This document shows positions 11,721 to 22,988 of a stretch of DNA of 64,000 bases, in pieces. Position numbers and translations under genes: made by a program. The stretch lies in contig NC_081414.1 of the NCBI RefSeq assembly GCF_030272615.1, positions 235,308,733 through 235,372,732 on the forward strand, read 5' to 3'. Below the pieces are notes generated by a model. The model made no database searches. It was given only the letters and a program-made list of their open reading frames with translations, and was not told the DNA's origin. Position 1 is the stretch's first letter. Every line of letters begins with the position of its first letter. This DNA comes from Cryptomeria japonica. Lineage: Eukaryota > Streptophyta > Pinopsida > Cupressales > Cupressaceae.

Positions 11721-12495
11721 GGATCAATCTAGGCCCTTGATTTGTAATTGGAAGACTATAATGGAGGAGATTAGAAATTGTTGTCGAGACTATGCTGGAA
11801 TAAATGCATAATTTTCATTAAATATATGGTGAACATTTGTATGAAGTTTTGACATTTTGCATGGTTTCTACTTCTCAATGTTTAGTTAAAGTTCATTGAT
11901 TTTGAAGGTGAAAATGCAAAGATATTGAGAGATTCCTTGGTTCATACCATTTGTAGTTTGTTGATTGCAAATTACTTTGCATGGTTAGTATGAACCTTAT
12001 TGTGGCAAAAGTTTGATTGTAGATGTTCATTTAGATTGTGCCAACATTGGGTATTTGGATAATTCTTTACAATATGAAAATCTTGCACTACCTTTGAAAA
12101 TTGCAGTCTTTCTATGTCGTTGTGAGCTATCTCTAGTTGAGTAGAAAGTAGTTCCATGAGGAATTTGTCTATCTAAAACACTATCCATTATCATCATTGT
12201 TCCTAGGTTCTTAGCTTAGTTTCTCTAACCCTTGTCCTTTTCTTTGAAGAGTTCGAGTTAGTTTAGGAGGAAAGCATCACTTAGATCAACATCACAAATG
12301 TTCAGAGTTCCAGCTGCTTTGTAGAAGTGTAACTCCCTTTGTGTAAACGACAAATCGCATCACTTCACTAAGACTATCCATTGCACATCAAGACCTGACA
12401 ATAGGAACCTTGGGGTAACCTTCTTTGATCATATTTTCAACATTTGAGGTTTCCTTATTCAAGAGAGGATAGAATACTTAGTGTATATTATTCTG
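11721..12495 (+). repeat. LTR remnant (R-U5-like)
   Basis: Resembles 58540-59200 along its length: GTTGCATGGT.TCTACCTCTCA, TTTGCTGATTG.AAA, TTGCACTA.CCTTG, ACATCAAGACTCGACA...GGAACCTTGG, TCAAGAGAGGATAGAATACTTAG. The same GGAACCTTGGAGT phrase occurs near the 3' ends of elements A and B. These are untranslated LTR parts. Ends are not defined. Confidence 0.6.
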
Positions 12496-12760
12496 TTTGA
12501 ATTCTTATTAATCAATATGCTTATGTTCCACCTTCAAACATTCTCCCTTTTGTTTCTCAAAACATGCATCAACCATCTCTTCCACCCACTTACCACAATG
12601 TTCCACCTACCTACTTGGTGCAGGGGCATCAAGTGGACATAATGAGTCCAATCCATGAACAATTTAATCTTTCTTGTTTTGAATGTAATAAGGATCTTAA
12701 GATCCAAGTGGAACAATATCATGTTTGTAAGACTTTATAGCCATCTTGTTTATCTAGTCA
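12496..12760. other. Unassigned, possible gag scrap
   Basis: On the plus strand a short frame contains CFECNKDLKIQVEQYHVC, which might be a degraded gag tail. The evidence is thin, and no start, stop pair or partner supports it. Confidence 0.25.
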
Positions 12761-14142
12761 TGTAATAGGATCTAGGGGGTCAACCTTGGTCACACTTGTT
12801 CAAAAGGACCAAGATGAGTCCTGAAAGATGTCATTTGTGTTGTGTGGGCATATTTGACTCCTATGTAATGGTTTTGTGTTGGTTTGGTCGGTTGTAAGGC
12901 CAAGAGTGCAAAGTTGTACATTGTTGTCAAATTGTCATGACAACTTTTGTTGTCAACTTGACAACTTTTGTGGTTAGTTGGTTTCCAATGGTCCTATGGT
13001 TCAAATTTCAGTTGTGGACATTGGGAGACGTTGGATGTTGCATATAAAAGCCTTTGAGGCCGAACTTGTATGATTGATGAAGATTTGATGAATTAGAAAC
13101 CATCTTTGTTGCAAAAATTTGTGTCTCAGTCTGTGTATTCTCTTTGTTTCTTTATTGTATCCGATTGGTGAATGCATCTAATGTATTTGGAGGGTTGAAA
13201 CAGTGTTATATCTAAAATCTCCAAGTGGTTGCAGGGGTTGAAACAAAGTTTGGAGTCATGGGATTGATTTTCTTCAGTTCTGGGTTATGAGGAAACCCTA
13301 CCGAGGGTTTAATAAGACATGGTTGGTTCCAAACATTCCCAAGAGTGAAAATTCCTCAAACTCAAGGGGATGTTGGGCCAACAGGTGTATCATAGCTTGG
13401 GCTGACAAAGGTGGCCGTGAGTGGAGGAGAGAGAAAGGTGCACTGAAATGCTTGGCATTGTGTAATGGCAAGCAATTGAAGAGGGGTAGATTGGTTTGTG
13501 GGAAACCAGTTGAGTGCAGGCCCAAACTTTTTGTGGAATCCTTGGTTTTGACACATTTTCTGAGTGTCCAAATGGTTGTGAAGTTTCTGTGAGTCCATTC
13601 TAGAGGGCTTGCTTTGTAAAACAGGCCTAATTGGGGCTCTTGACCAATTAGGACAGGTAGTATTCCGTACACCTGGTCCAAAGGATTCCCACCTAAGTTT
13701 GACATATGTTATAGAGGGCCCAAAAGGGTACTCAAATCTGCAATTTGTTTGTCAAGTGGTTTGGGAAGTTTGCGAGTTATTCCCCAAAGACTCAAAAAAT
13801 AGGGCTACAAGGATTGTGAAGCCTTTGTGAAGAACAAGGATATTAGGAAGTTTGTAGACCACTTCCAATGCATGAAACATGTGAATTGATATGGTATGAA
13901 GGTGGTTTGGGTCTGTGCTTTCTTGTTGGTGTTTGAGCTTTTGAGTGCATATGGCGTAGTCTGAGTAAGGGCTATAGGTAGAGGTATGTTGTCTAGTATT
14001 GAGTGATGTCCACCATTGGTGTTGGGAGTTTGTGAGAGGTTGATGTGTGGAAGTAAGCCCTTGTTGATTGATCAATTGGAGCAAGTTGAGCGAGTGTGTT
14101 GGGATTGGGAATCGTACCTAGTTTCATTGTGGCTTTGCATCA
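12761..14142 (+). repeat. 5' LTR of collapsed gypsy element (start approximate)
   Basis: Ends GGCTTTGCATCA immediately before a TGGTATCAGAG primer-binding site. A CATATAAAAGCC box near 13042 is a good candidate core promoter, about 1.1 kb before the LTR end. Open frames inside (for example 13287-13592) have no known domain and no conserved counterpart. Confidence 0.65.
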
Positions 14143-14145
14143 TAG

Positions 14146-14156
14146 TGGTATCAGAG
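14146..14156 (+). promoter_or_regulatory. Primer-binding site, initiator tRNA-Met type
   Basis: TGGTATCAGAG three bases after the LTR end, the common plant LTR-element site. Confidence 0.9.
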
Positions 14157-14230
14157 AAAGTTTAGATCACATGGGATAGGTGGTCTTGGTGTATGTTAGC
14201 ATTAGGGAGTGAGGAAGAGGCTGACACGAT

Positions 14231-14985
14231 GCCTCCAAAGGCAATGTCACAAGAGGCACTGAAGAAAATGTTTGAGGAAATGTTTGAAGCCAAAGTGAAG
14301 GAGTTGGAGAAGGCTAGGGACAAAGGGAAGAAAGGAGAATGTGATTCTGATGAGTAGAAAGAAGGGGGAGCAGAAGGAGGAACCCCTGGGTAGGAAGTTG
14401 AGTTGCCTGCAGATCAGAAAGCATTTGTGGAAGCCCTGAATGCAGTTAGCCGGAATTCCTTAGGTGGCAAGGATGATGTTCCCATCTTTTGTGGAGCATG
14501 GGACGCAGATGAGGTCTTGGATTGGATTGAGGCCTTGGATAATCATTTTGAATGCAGAGAGATCCCTGACAACAAGAGGGTCATGGTTGCTAAGTCCTAG
14601 ATGAAGGGTGCAACACTCACATGGTGGAATTGTTTGCAAGGTGACAGAGTCAAGGAAGGGAGAAGTATGATAACCTCTTGGGATAGGATGATGGGCAAGA
14701 TAAAGGCGCACTTTGTCCCTATGGATTATGAGGTTCAAATATATAGGAAGATGCAAAGTCTAAGGCAAAAGGATCTTGATGTAAGTGCCTATACTGAGGA
14801 ATTTCACAAGTTGAGTCTCAGAACCAAGTACCATGAAGAAGAGCCAGACAGGGTAGCAAGGTACCTTGAATGGGTTAAAGTATAGTATCCAAGATGAAAT
14901 CAGTATTCTAGCCCCTGATACAGTGTGCAAGTGCTATCAACTGGCACTGAGAGTAGAGGAGAAGCTCAAAAGGAAGTCTGATTAG
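14231..14985 (+). pseudogene. Ty3/gypsy gag, broken by stops
   Basis: Starts MPPKAMSQEALKKMF at 14231 and continues through a charged helix. The capsid core follows, with FCGAWDADEVLDWIEALDNHF and then TWWN, MITSWDRMMGKIKAHFVP and SAYTEEFHKLSLRTKY, typical of plant Ty3 gag. In-frame stops lie near 14356, 14392, 14598 and 14883. Gag forms the virus-like particle that packages element RNA. No intact product is possible. The next domain, a zinc knuckle, follows at about 15178 after a basic, glycine-rich stretch. Confidence 0.85.
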
Positions 14986-14986
14986 A

Positions 14987-15930
14987 GTGGTAGAGGAAGA
15001 GGAGCAGGAAAGAACTTCAAAGGGAAAGGAAACTTTGGTGGTAGAGGTCAACCACAGAAGGGTCAGGGTGAATATAGTTCAAGTGAGCAAGGAGGCTCCA
15101 ATTTCAGAGGAGGATTCAGAGGAAGGAGATCTAATGATAGAGGGAGAGGGTCAGGAAGAGGTCCTTTCACAAGGAAGTGTTACACTTGTGGTCAGACAGG
15201 CCACCCATTCTATAGATGTTCGGAGAAGAGCACCTCAAATTCTCAAGGTGGAGAGAGGAGAAGACATTTGTCCCTAGAAGATGACTGTCAGAGTGTGAAG
15301 TCACCTGCAGATACACATGGAGAAGTAGGAGAGAGCCTAATGATGAGGAGGACATTGCTAAAGGCACCAATTCCTCAAGAATCCCCACAAAGGAAGACCA
15401 TCATTAGGACTACATGTAAATCCAGAGGTAAGGTATGGCAGGTGATTGTGGATTTTGGTTCAACAGATAACCTAGTGTCCTTAGATATGGTAGAGAAGTT
15501 ACATTTGAAAAGGATACCTCATCCTTATCCATATAAAGTTTCATGGCTAACTAAGGGACAACAGACCCTAGTTGATGAGCAGGCTTGGGTTGATTTCTTC
15601 ATTGGGGGATACAAGGATAAGATTCTTTGTGACATTGTGACCATGGATGCTTGTCATCTGCTTCTTGGGCGTCCTTGGCAGTATGATGTGAAGGACCAAA
15701 ATGATGGGCAAAGGAACACCTATGTCATCACAAAAGATGGTAAGAAATTCACCCTACACCCTAATCTGGATAGTACAAATGGTAAAGAAGATGAACCAAA
15801 GGTGATGATAGTGGGAGAGAAGGAAATGTTGCAGACATTGAAGAATGAGAAAGTAGGCTTTGCATTGGTCTTGAAGCCTAAAGATGCAGTCGACAGAAAG
15901 GGGAAAGAGATCCCAAAGGAGATACAATAA
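14987..15930 (+). pseudogene. Gag zinc knuckle and retropepsin-like protease
   Basis: A CYTCGQTGHPFYRC CCHC knuckle lies at about 15178-15220. The protease follows, with its active-site strand reading VIVDFGSTDNLVS instead of the expected D(S/T)G: the residue between D and G is Phe. LLLGRPWQYD and a domain-final HPNL segment are typical of gypsy proteases of this type. Frames shift once between the knuckle and protease (about 15260). The active-site change alone should abolish catalysis. Confidence 0.85.
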
Positions 15931-16373
15931 CCGTTGCAGCAGTTTGATGGAGTATTGCAGGAGGACATGCCTAACTCCCTCCCACCTATCAAAGACATTA
16001 GCCACCACATAGATTTCATCCCTGGGGCTACCTTGCCTAATAAGGCAGCATATAAGATGACTCCCTCACAAAATGCAGAGATTGCCAACCAAATCCAAGA
16101 GTTGATGAACAAGGGATTGATTAGGGAAAGTTTAAGCCCATTTGCAGTACCCACTGTCTTAGCACCTAAGAAGGATGGGACATGGAGGTTGTGTACAAAC
16201 TCTAGGGCCATAAATAAGATCACTATTAGGTATAGATTCCCTATGCCTAGGATAGAAGACTTGATGGATTATTTGGGGGTAGCTTGCTACTTCACCAAGA
16301 TAGACCTAAAAAGTGGTTACCATCAAATAAGAATAAGAGAGGGGGATGAGTGGAAAATTGCTTTTAAAACCAA
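15931..16373 (+). pseudogene. Reverse transcriptase N-terminal half, truncated
   Basis: Contains HHIDFIPGATLPNKAAYKM, the ELMNKGLIRESLSPFAVP segment, LAPKKDGTWRLC, AINKITIRYRFPMPRIEDLM, YFTKIDLKSGYHQIRI and WKIAFKTNE: motifs 1 to 4 of a Ty3/gypsy RT. The sequence then passes straight into LTR at 16374, before the catalytic YxDD motif. It follows the protease frame after a single stop at 15928-15930. Known role is cDNA synthesis; this fragment lacks the active site. Confidence 0.92.
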
Positions 16374-16483
16374 TGAGAGGTTGATGTGTGGAAGTAAGCC
16401 CTTGTTTATTGATCAATTGGAGTAAGTTGAGTGAGTGTGTTGGGATTGGGAATCCTACCTAGTTTCCTTGTGGCTCTGCATCA
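16374..16483 (+). repeat. Terminal 110 bp of 3' LTR
   Basis: Matches the last part of the 5' LTR from GAGAGGTTGATGTGTGG to GCATCA. The junction with RT lies in a shared GAGAGGTTGATG-like stretch, suggesting a deletion at short homology. Confidence 0.85.
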
Positions 16484-16636
16484 CTACCACACTATACCTT
16501 CAAATCCTCCATGACAATCAAACTTTTCCCAAACCAATATATCCACCGAGTGTAGTATAAACCATTTGTTGCAAAATGTTTCATAGTTACAACAACAATT
16601 GTCTAACATAACCCAATCCCAATCCACTATCCCTTC
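16484..16636 (+). pseudogene. Ty3 gag N-terminal relic (left of solo LTR)
   Basis: Reads as a glutamine-rich gag linker (HLLQNV, LQQQLSNIT, SQSTIPS) with two stops. It continues in frame at 17781 (YTTSSRFSIEILRTPLPQ) once the solo LTR and one CCTTC copy are removed. The left edge abuts the collapsed gypsy element. Confidence 0.7.
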
Positions 16637-17775
16637 TGATGCAGGAGCATCGGAGTAGTTCAAACCGACACCTTGATTTGATCCCAATGAGACATCGATC
16701 TCGGTATTGGCCCGGTATTTGTGTGCTCTTACCGGTTGGTTTTAGTTGTGAATGGAATCGGGTTGCGGGTGATTCCCGTGACTTGCGGATCATTGAGCGA
16801 TGTTGCTTTGAGCCTTGTCCGATGTTCCTGGAAGGACCACGTGATTGGAAGTTGTTCTTGGTGACTTGGGCCGACGTGTTATTGTTTATACATTTCATCA
16901 TGAACCGGTTGGTCTTTGGCAGACTTGATCGAGTCCTTAATGCTTGCGGATGGTATAAAGGGAAAGATTAGAGATTCACTTCGGGACGGAAGATAGAGGA
17001 CAGATATGGAGAAAATAGCGATTGAGCAAGATGTAGTTTTCGGAGAGATTCTGGTCCGGGGGGATTGAAGTCCGGATCGGGGCTGAACAGTGCAGACTGC
17101 TACCGAAGACTTGTTTGTCGAGCAAAAGATCTGCAGATCTTAGATTTGTATGTTGATGGAATATTTTGGAAGTTGTTCTTGGTGACTTGGGCTGACGTGT
17201 TATTGTTTATACGTTTCATCATGAACCGGTTGGTCTTTGGTAGACTTGATCGAGTCCTTAATGCTTGCGGATGGTATAAAGGGAAAGTTTAGAGATTCAC
17301 TTCGGGATGGAAGATAGAGGACAGAGATGGAGAAAATAGCGATCGAGCAAGATGTGGTTTTCGGAGAGATTTTGGTCTTGGGGGATTGAAGTCTGGAGAG
17401 GCTGAAGTCCGGATCAGTGCAGAACAGTGCAAACTATTACCGGAGACCTGTTTGTCGAGCAAAAGATCTGCAGATCTTAGATTTGTATGTTGATGGAATA
17501 TTTTGTAACCCTGGGCTGCGGTCCAACATGTGTAGCCGCTGAAGGCTTATGTAATTCTTTAACTGATTGTAATGATAGATTTATTGGTTATCGGTTATAT
17601 CGTGTGTTGCTCCTATCGGTTACTCTTGCTTACCAGTTAGACCTTGTGTTCTGTTACCGGTTACCGGTATCTTGGATTGTGTTTTGTGTTATGCCGGTAT
17701 CTTGTATGGAGTTTTGTGTTATGAGCTGCAAGGCGGGGATGTCCTTCATTGGATCTCCCTACCTTGACTGCACCA
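16637..17775 (+). mobile_element. Solo LTR, 1,139 bp, with duplicated promoter block
   Basis: TG...CA ends (TGATGCAGGAGC...CTGCACCA) with a perfect 5-bp target duplication CCTTC at 16632-16636 and 17776-17780. No gag, pol, primer site or polypurine tract. Many ACCGGT/CCGGTA motifs. The insertion lies in the gag gene of another Ty3 element whose frame rejoins across it, so it is a clean solo LTR left by LTR-LTR recombination. Confidence 0.93.
16845..17505 (+). repeat. Tandem duplication (~321 and ~337 bp) containing the TATA region
   Basis: Unit 1 (16845-17165) and unit 2 (17166 to about 17505) both run from TTGGAAGTTGTTCTTGG to TGATGGAATATTTTG. Each carries GGTATAAAGGG, a likely core promoter (near 16951 and 17273). 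Unit 2 has a net 16-base gain in its GAAGTCTGGAGAGG region. Confidence 0.92.
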
Positions 17776-17780
17776 CCTTC

Positions 17781-18664
17781 ATATACAACAAGTAGCCGAT
17801 TTTCCATTGAGATCCTTCGTACCCCACTCCCGCAAAACATTAAGGTCCCTCACTTGGAGAAATACAATGGAAAGGTAACCCCCATACTCATGTGAAAAAA
17901 ACTTCTGCTTTATGTAGTGACTTCTTCTATGATAACAAACGTTTTGCAAAATTTTTCCCTTGATCCTTAAGAGATATTGTTTTGGAATGGTTTTGTTCCT
18001 TGCCTATTTATTCAATTGTTACTTTTTAGCAATTGGTAGATGCATTCTTACAACATTTTCTAAACAACATTGGGCCACAAGTTACTTTGATTGACTTATT
18101 GCAATGCAAACAAGGTACTAAGAAAAAATCGATTGATTTTATTGGTAGATATCAACATCTGTATTCACAAATTTCTTATTCTATTCTTCATGCTGACATT
18201 TGAAGAGTGTTTATTGATAACTTGCAACATGATATTGCAATACCCGTCTTTCACACACTTGCGTACAACACTTCGTCAATATCAACTTCAAGTTAGTCAA
18301 TATGAAGCTTCTTCATCTTTGACTCCAATTGATAAGATTGAAGATGCTCATCAACCATATCAAGGCTTTAGAAAACAAAACAAAAACTTAATCGAGATCA
18401 ACAACAATTCTTCCAACAACATTGACACTCAAGTTGCAGCCATAACACCCTCTATTTTATCTCACTTTTCTTCTAAACCATTCAAGAATCACAACCTCAC
18501 ACCTCTTTCTAAGTCCTTGCATTCCATTATGCTTCAATTGATAAACAACAACTTGATCAAGCTTCCCCTTGTTCATCCCATAGATACCTTCAAACCTCTA
18601 CCTCCTTCCTTTCACTCAAAAGCCTATTGTCAATATCATCAACCTGAACATGACACAAACATCT
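17781..18664 (+). pseudogene. Ty3/gypsy gag relic
   Basis: Continues the frame of 16484-16636. Recognisable gag pieces are LPQNIKVPHLEKYNGK (about 17830-17875), a QLVDAFLQHFLNNIGPQVTL-like block (about 18030-18090), IDFIGRYQHLYSQISYS (about 18130-18190) and VFIDNLQHDIAIPVFHTLAY (about 18205-18265). The frame changes several times. An open stretch at 18091-18666 overlaps it partly in the wrong frame. The C-terminal part (KIEDAHQPYQGFRKQNKN) precedes the protease relic. Not functional. Confidence 0.75.
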
Positions 18665-18790
18665 AGGCATCTGAAAAATGAAATTCAAGACCTCATCGAC
18701 TTTAATGTTATTGTGGTGGATGGTGTGAACGATAAAGGGAATAAATCCATAGCACCACCCAATCAAAACTTATAAATCTTTACCAATCCT

Positions 18791-19440
18791 TTGCCTTCCC
18801 ATTCCACAAATGTTGTTGAGCTTAAAGATGATCGTTATATAGCCACTAATGAAGTACTTGATCAAAACAATGTTGTGAACTTGATAGACCAAGACAAACC
18901 TAAGCTTAAGCATGAACCTAATATCATCTTTACCTCAAGTGATATCATAAAAGTACCTAATGGTCCATTATACATTACTATTGAAATCAAAGACAAACTC
19001 CCACAAAGAGTGTTTATTGATCTAGTATGTATGGTGAACGTGATTACAAAAGAACATCTTTACACAACAATTATATCAAGACACGTGATAGATCCGACAT
19101 CTTAATCAAGGTGCATGATGGTTTGACTTGTCCCACCTTAGGTTCCATCATCCTTCTTGTAGAAATTGGCTCTAAGTGCTTGGATGTTCCTTTTACCATT
19201 ATCCCTACCTCAGACCAATTTCGTGTGAAGTTGGGTCATCCTTGGCTCACCTCCATGAAGGTAATCCCGTCTACCATTCATAAGTGTTTGAACTTTCCTC
19301 ACAATGGATAAGTTATAACTATACATCATAATTTTTTCCAGCCCTTAGCTAATCCTGGGAACTTCACCCTTGATTACTTTTGGCCTCAAAAACCTCAAAT
19401 ACATAAACCTCGTCAAGATATCCTATTCCTTTCCTTCCAA
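18791..19440 (+). pseudogene. Ty3/gypsy protease-like domain relic
   Basis: PNGPLYITIEIKDKLPQRVF is followed by a degraded active site (IDLVCMVNVITKEHL, where a DTGASVNVI-type motif is expected). It continues in a second frame as DILIKVHDGLTCPTLGS, LDVPFTIIPTSDQFRVKLG and HPWLTSMKVIPSTIHKCLNF, typical of plant Ty3 (Tat/Athila-like) proteases. The catalytic Asp-Thr/Ser-Gly is lost, and one frameshift lies near 19090. Further weak linker sequence runs to about 19640, where fragment C begins. Confidence 0.8.
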
Positions 19441-19649
19441 AAGTTTAAAGCCAATAGGATATCTGACCTATCCTAGATAATCCTTCAAGATCTGCTTTGA
19501 TTGCTACCCCTATCGATCCTTCGTCGTCTATGGATATAGAAGTAGCTCTTCCTACCCCACAAGTAACGATCGAACGACATCTTGGACTGGGAATCCTTCC
19601 TACTCCTAACCATTTTCCTATATGTGTTGTGGTTCCACCTCCAAAATCC

Positions 19650-21503
19650 TATAACGAAACAAGAGGATGTGCATCTGGAATTCGAGGGGAGAGAAAATCT
19701 TTCTAGAGAGATTTTTTTTTCGAAGGAAAATCTCTGTGTTTCTGTGCACACTTCGTCCTAAAGGAGATTTTTGACCAATCAATCAATTTTTCTTTTTCTT
19801 AGGAATTTTTCATTTTCAAGCTCCGGAATTCAGGAGAGAGAAAATTCTCTTTCTTGGTCAATTTTTTCTCGTGCCTTGAAATTCTGTCTTTGGCACAATT
19901 CCTCCTTGAGAAAGAAATTTTTTGAATTTTGAACTTTTCTTCCCGAACCTTGATTTTCACATCCTACTTCCAACCTTGGGCACATTTTGAATTGGAGAAG
20001 AAATTTTGGAAAGTTGTTCCTTGAGGAAGGAATTTCTTCATGCCTTAGACAAATTTTAGGTCTTTTCATCTTCCTTGGGCATATTTGGAAAAAATCAAGA
20101 AAGTTCTCCCATAAAGAGCTTACACGTCTTATTTTGTCTTTGAACACATTTCAATTGAGGATGATTTTTTTTTTGAAATATTGTGTTTTTCTTCCTTGGC
20201 CATGAATTTCACTTCAATTGACCTTGGACATTCTATCCTTGCTAGGGGTGAATTTCATCTTGGAGGAATTTGGACAATTTTGGAATTTCCTCTTTCACCT
20301 TGATTTGGCGCTCCCCTCCTAGACTGGGGCATTGAATTAACCTTGAGGTGGAATTTTGACTAGGTGCAGGATTGTGTCATTTGGAGGAAAATTCCTCCAC
20401 AAGGTCATTTTGGCGCTCATCCTCTGATTGGAGCGCATTTTCCACTAGGTGGAGGAATTCTTCCTTTGAAAGAAAATTCTTACTTCCATTCTGCTGCCCA
20501 TTCTTCAACCTTGGGCGGAATTTGCATGTTGTGTAGGATTCTTGCTTGGAGGATGGAATTCCTGCATGACCCCTATTTGGCGCTCTCACCAAGACTTGGG
20601 CGCATTTTTCATGTGATGGAGCAATTTGGTTGGAGGAGGAAAATTCCTTCACAAGGTCATTTTGGCGCCCACTCCATGCTCTTGGGCGTTGAAACCATGC
20701 TATGGAGGATTCTTTGTCTTTGGAGGAAAATTCCTCCAAGACCTTTATTTAGCAGCCTTCCTCCTTTGAAACCCAACTTGGCCATGGAGAAGCAACTCAC
20801 TAGAATTTGGCCATTCTTTCTTGACTCAGACATTTTTTGCTCATTTTCCAGATTTGGAGTGCCATTTTTGGATTTGAAGTGGATTTTTGTGCCTTAGGAG
20901 AATTTTTGTGCTTTTTCCACTTCAAGAAAGAATTTCACCTAGCCATTTCTTTGATCAACAAATGCTTTTTTCAACTTCCTGGATTTAGACATGGATTTTG
21001 AGGAATGCTCTTTCTTCAGTGTCGGGACCGCTGCCTGTGTTGAACCTGCAAAAAATAGACTTACTAAAAATAGTAAATACTTCAAAATGTCAAAATTAGG
21101 GCAAACCGAGACATGATGATACTAAAAATAGAAACTACTAAAAATAGTAAGTTTGATTTTTGGCCAAATAAAGACAATTCGAGATGTAGTGAAACTTACT
21201 AAAAATAGTAAGTACTCAGAATTCGCTCAAATTTAACTGGTAGTTTCCTTGAAGGGCTTTGACTCCATTTCGACGTTTAGATTTTCCAAAACCCTAAAAT
21301 AGAAACAACAAGTCCTGGACTTACTCAAATTTGCCCAAAACACTTGCAGACTTGATCCAAATTCACCTAAAACACTTGCAAACCAAGGAGACCAACAAGA
21401 TTGCTGCGAAAAGACTAAGAGGACCAAATTCAAAAGACCAAGAGGACCTAAAAGGTAGGGGTCCCCATTTGTAATGGGCCGATGCGTGAAAACGTCACAA
21501 CAT
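19650..21503 (-). mobile_element. Fragment C of the giant-LTR family (5' U3 part only)
   Basis: Collinear with 44340-45947 of copy B, same orientation: GAGAGAAAAT...TCTAGAGAG, a long run of degenerate GGCGC-containing repeats, clusters of CTAAAAATAGTAAG, AGGTAGGGGTCCCCATTTG, and the end GTCACAACA at 21503 (TGTTGTGAC in element sense). The protein-coding part found in A and B is absent. The left edge, against the gag-protease relic, is gradual and placed at about 19650. Confidence 0.75.
20240..20900. repeat. Degenerate ~75-bp repeats with GGCGC/GCGCC core (fragment C)
   Basis: Repeated phrases TTTGGCGCTC, TTGGGCGCATTTT, GGAGGAATTT and GAGGAAAATTCCTCC alternate at roughly 70-80-base spacing. 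Similar arrays occur in B (about 44590-45200) and A (about 47230-48060). Confidence 0.7.
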
Positions 21504-22921
21504 CTAGCCCCAACTTGAATAAATGTTCTTGAACATTTCAAAGATGAAAAACCCAATCCACGGGGGAAGCATTGAAAAACACTTTAGGGCTAGAACCTAG
21601 ATTAAAGTAGATTCATTTGAGATTGCTTAAGTGAGTGCATATGCGTTAATTACATCTCACAAGACCATTCAAACTCCTAGAATCAGTTATGGCAAGCTAA
21701 AGGCATCTATACTTCAAAAGAATCTAGATATTGCTTCGTTGCCAGTCAAGCGTCCATAGCTCCGACGAGGTTGTCTTTGAAATCCTGACGAATATTGCTC
21801 CATTGTAGCCGGGCATCCATAGCCTCGGTGGAGTTATCCGCGTATTCCCAAAGCCAATATTTTGATATTTCTTTTCATTTTTTAATCTCTTCTTTCTTTT
21901 GATACTGTATTTCTGTTTCATGAATTCCTTTGGCTCGTAACCAATGAAGCTTACTAAGGGTTTGGAAATTTCAGTGGCATTGAAGCAAGATGTAGGATTT
22001 TCACCAGCCATAACTGCTCCCAAGAAATCTAAATGACTTAGAGCAATTGATTAGGTGTGTAAAGCATGACAATCTCAAGATTCTTGTGTCAAGATATAGC
22101 ATTAGTGGAATATAACTAGGCTTGCACAAGGGAAAACATCATCACCCTACTCGCAAACAAAAACTCCAAACTTTTTAGGCCACTCCAAAACCCTAAACCT
22201 AAGCAAAACCACTTGAGTGAACAAGCTCAAGGGAAACCAGCACCAAAGGCTGAAAACCAAAAACCAAAACCCAAAGCAAAACAAAACGAAACAAACCAAA
22301 ACCAAAAAAGGAAAGGGAAAACCCAAAACAAAACAAACCGAAACCACAAATGGGAAACCTAGTCTAATAGGAACAAAAAAATAAAATTGAACAAACAAAA
22401 CTCACAAGACCTAAATATATACAACTCCTAATATGATTTCTTAGGATGTGTAGGAGCAACATGGCATTAATCATGGTTTGAAGCCTCACAAATTCATCTT
22501 TAATCTCGGAGAAGTAATCTTTCACAATACAAATCTCAAACTCAAGAAAAACTTCAGGAAAGATTAGTAATGGGTGTTGAAAAGCTCAAACTTCCTGAGA
22601 GGTTACTTCCCAAACTAATGTGTATCAAGCATGTCTCAGACCTGAAACCTATCAAATCAGACTTGCAAAATCAGAATCAGACTTTAAACATGAAACTTAG
22701 AGATCAAACAAAGGAAAATCATTTACAAATTTGAAGAATGAAGTTGTCCTCTTCTACATTTTGATTAAAGGTTTGCTTTTCAGGTTATGGACACAAGGAA
22801 GAATGAACTTCGTCACTTGAAGAGGATGAGGACATGCAAGGAATCAGCTCCAAGATGAAGGCTCATCAACTCACATACAACATCAATATTACACCTTTTG
22901 AGACTTAAGCATATGAAGGAG
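21504..22921. other. No gene recognised; low-complexity A/C tract
   Basis: Unassigned sequence between fragment C and element B. A CCATAGC...GAGTT motif repeats near 21750-21840. At 22236-22345 there is an AAACC/AAAAC-rich low-complexity tract. No domain or RNA structure supported. Confidence 0.5.
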
Positions 22922-22988
22922 GGTCCTGTTGGCTATGTTGGTGTTGGAAATAAGCCACACCCGAACCGACGATGGACTGGTCCAAGAG

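Larger units (their letters stand above)
12761..16483 (+). mobile_element. Collapsed Ty3/gypsy element
   Basis: Plus-orientation element with a 5' LTR (about 12761-14142), primer-binding site (14146), gag, protease and the first part of RT. It is then joined directly to the last 110 bases of a 3' LTR (16374-16483, matching about 14033-14142). The rest of RT, RNase H, integrase and most of the 3' LTR are missing. The LTR start is inferred from a TGTAATAGG segment and is uncertain. The end at GCATCA is clear because both LTRs share it. Confidence 0.85.

Noticed and set aside
13287-13592. Protein gene inside the gypsy 5' LTR
   Set aside because: Overlapping frames on both strands, no domain, and no partner in the truncated 3' LTR to test conservation.
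21050-21215. CTAAAAATAGTAAG clusters as degenerate telomere repeats
   Set aside because: They do not match TTTAGGG-type units and recur at the same place in elements A and B, so they are part of that family's U3.
22147-22398. Open frame rich in Phe, Val and Leu (-), looking like a membrane protein
   Set aside because: It is the translation of an A/C-rich low-complexity tract; hydrophobicity follows from composition, with no start context or homologue.
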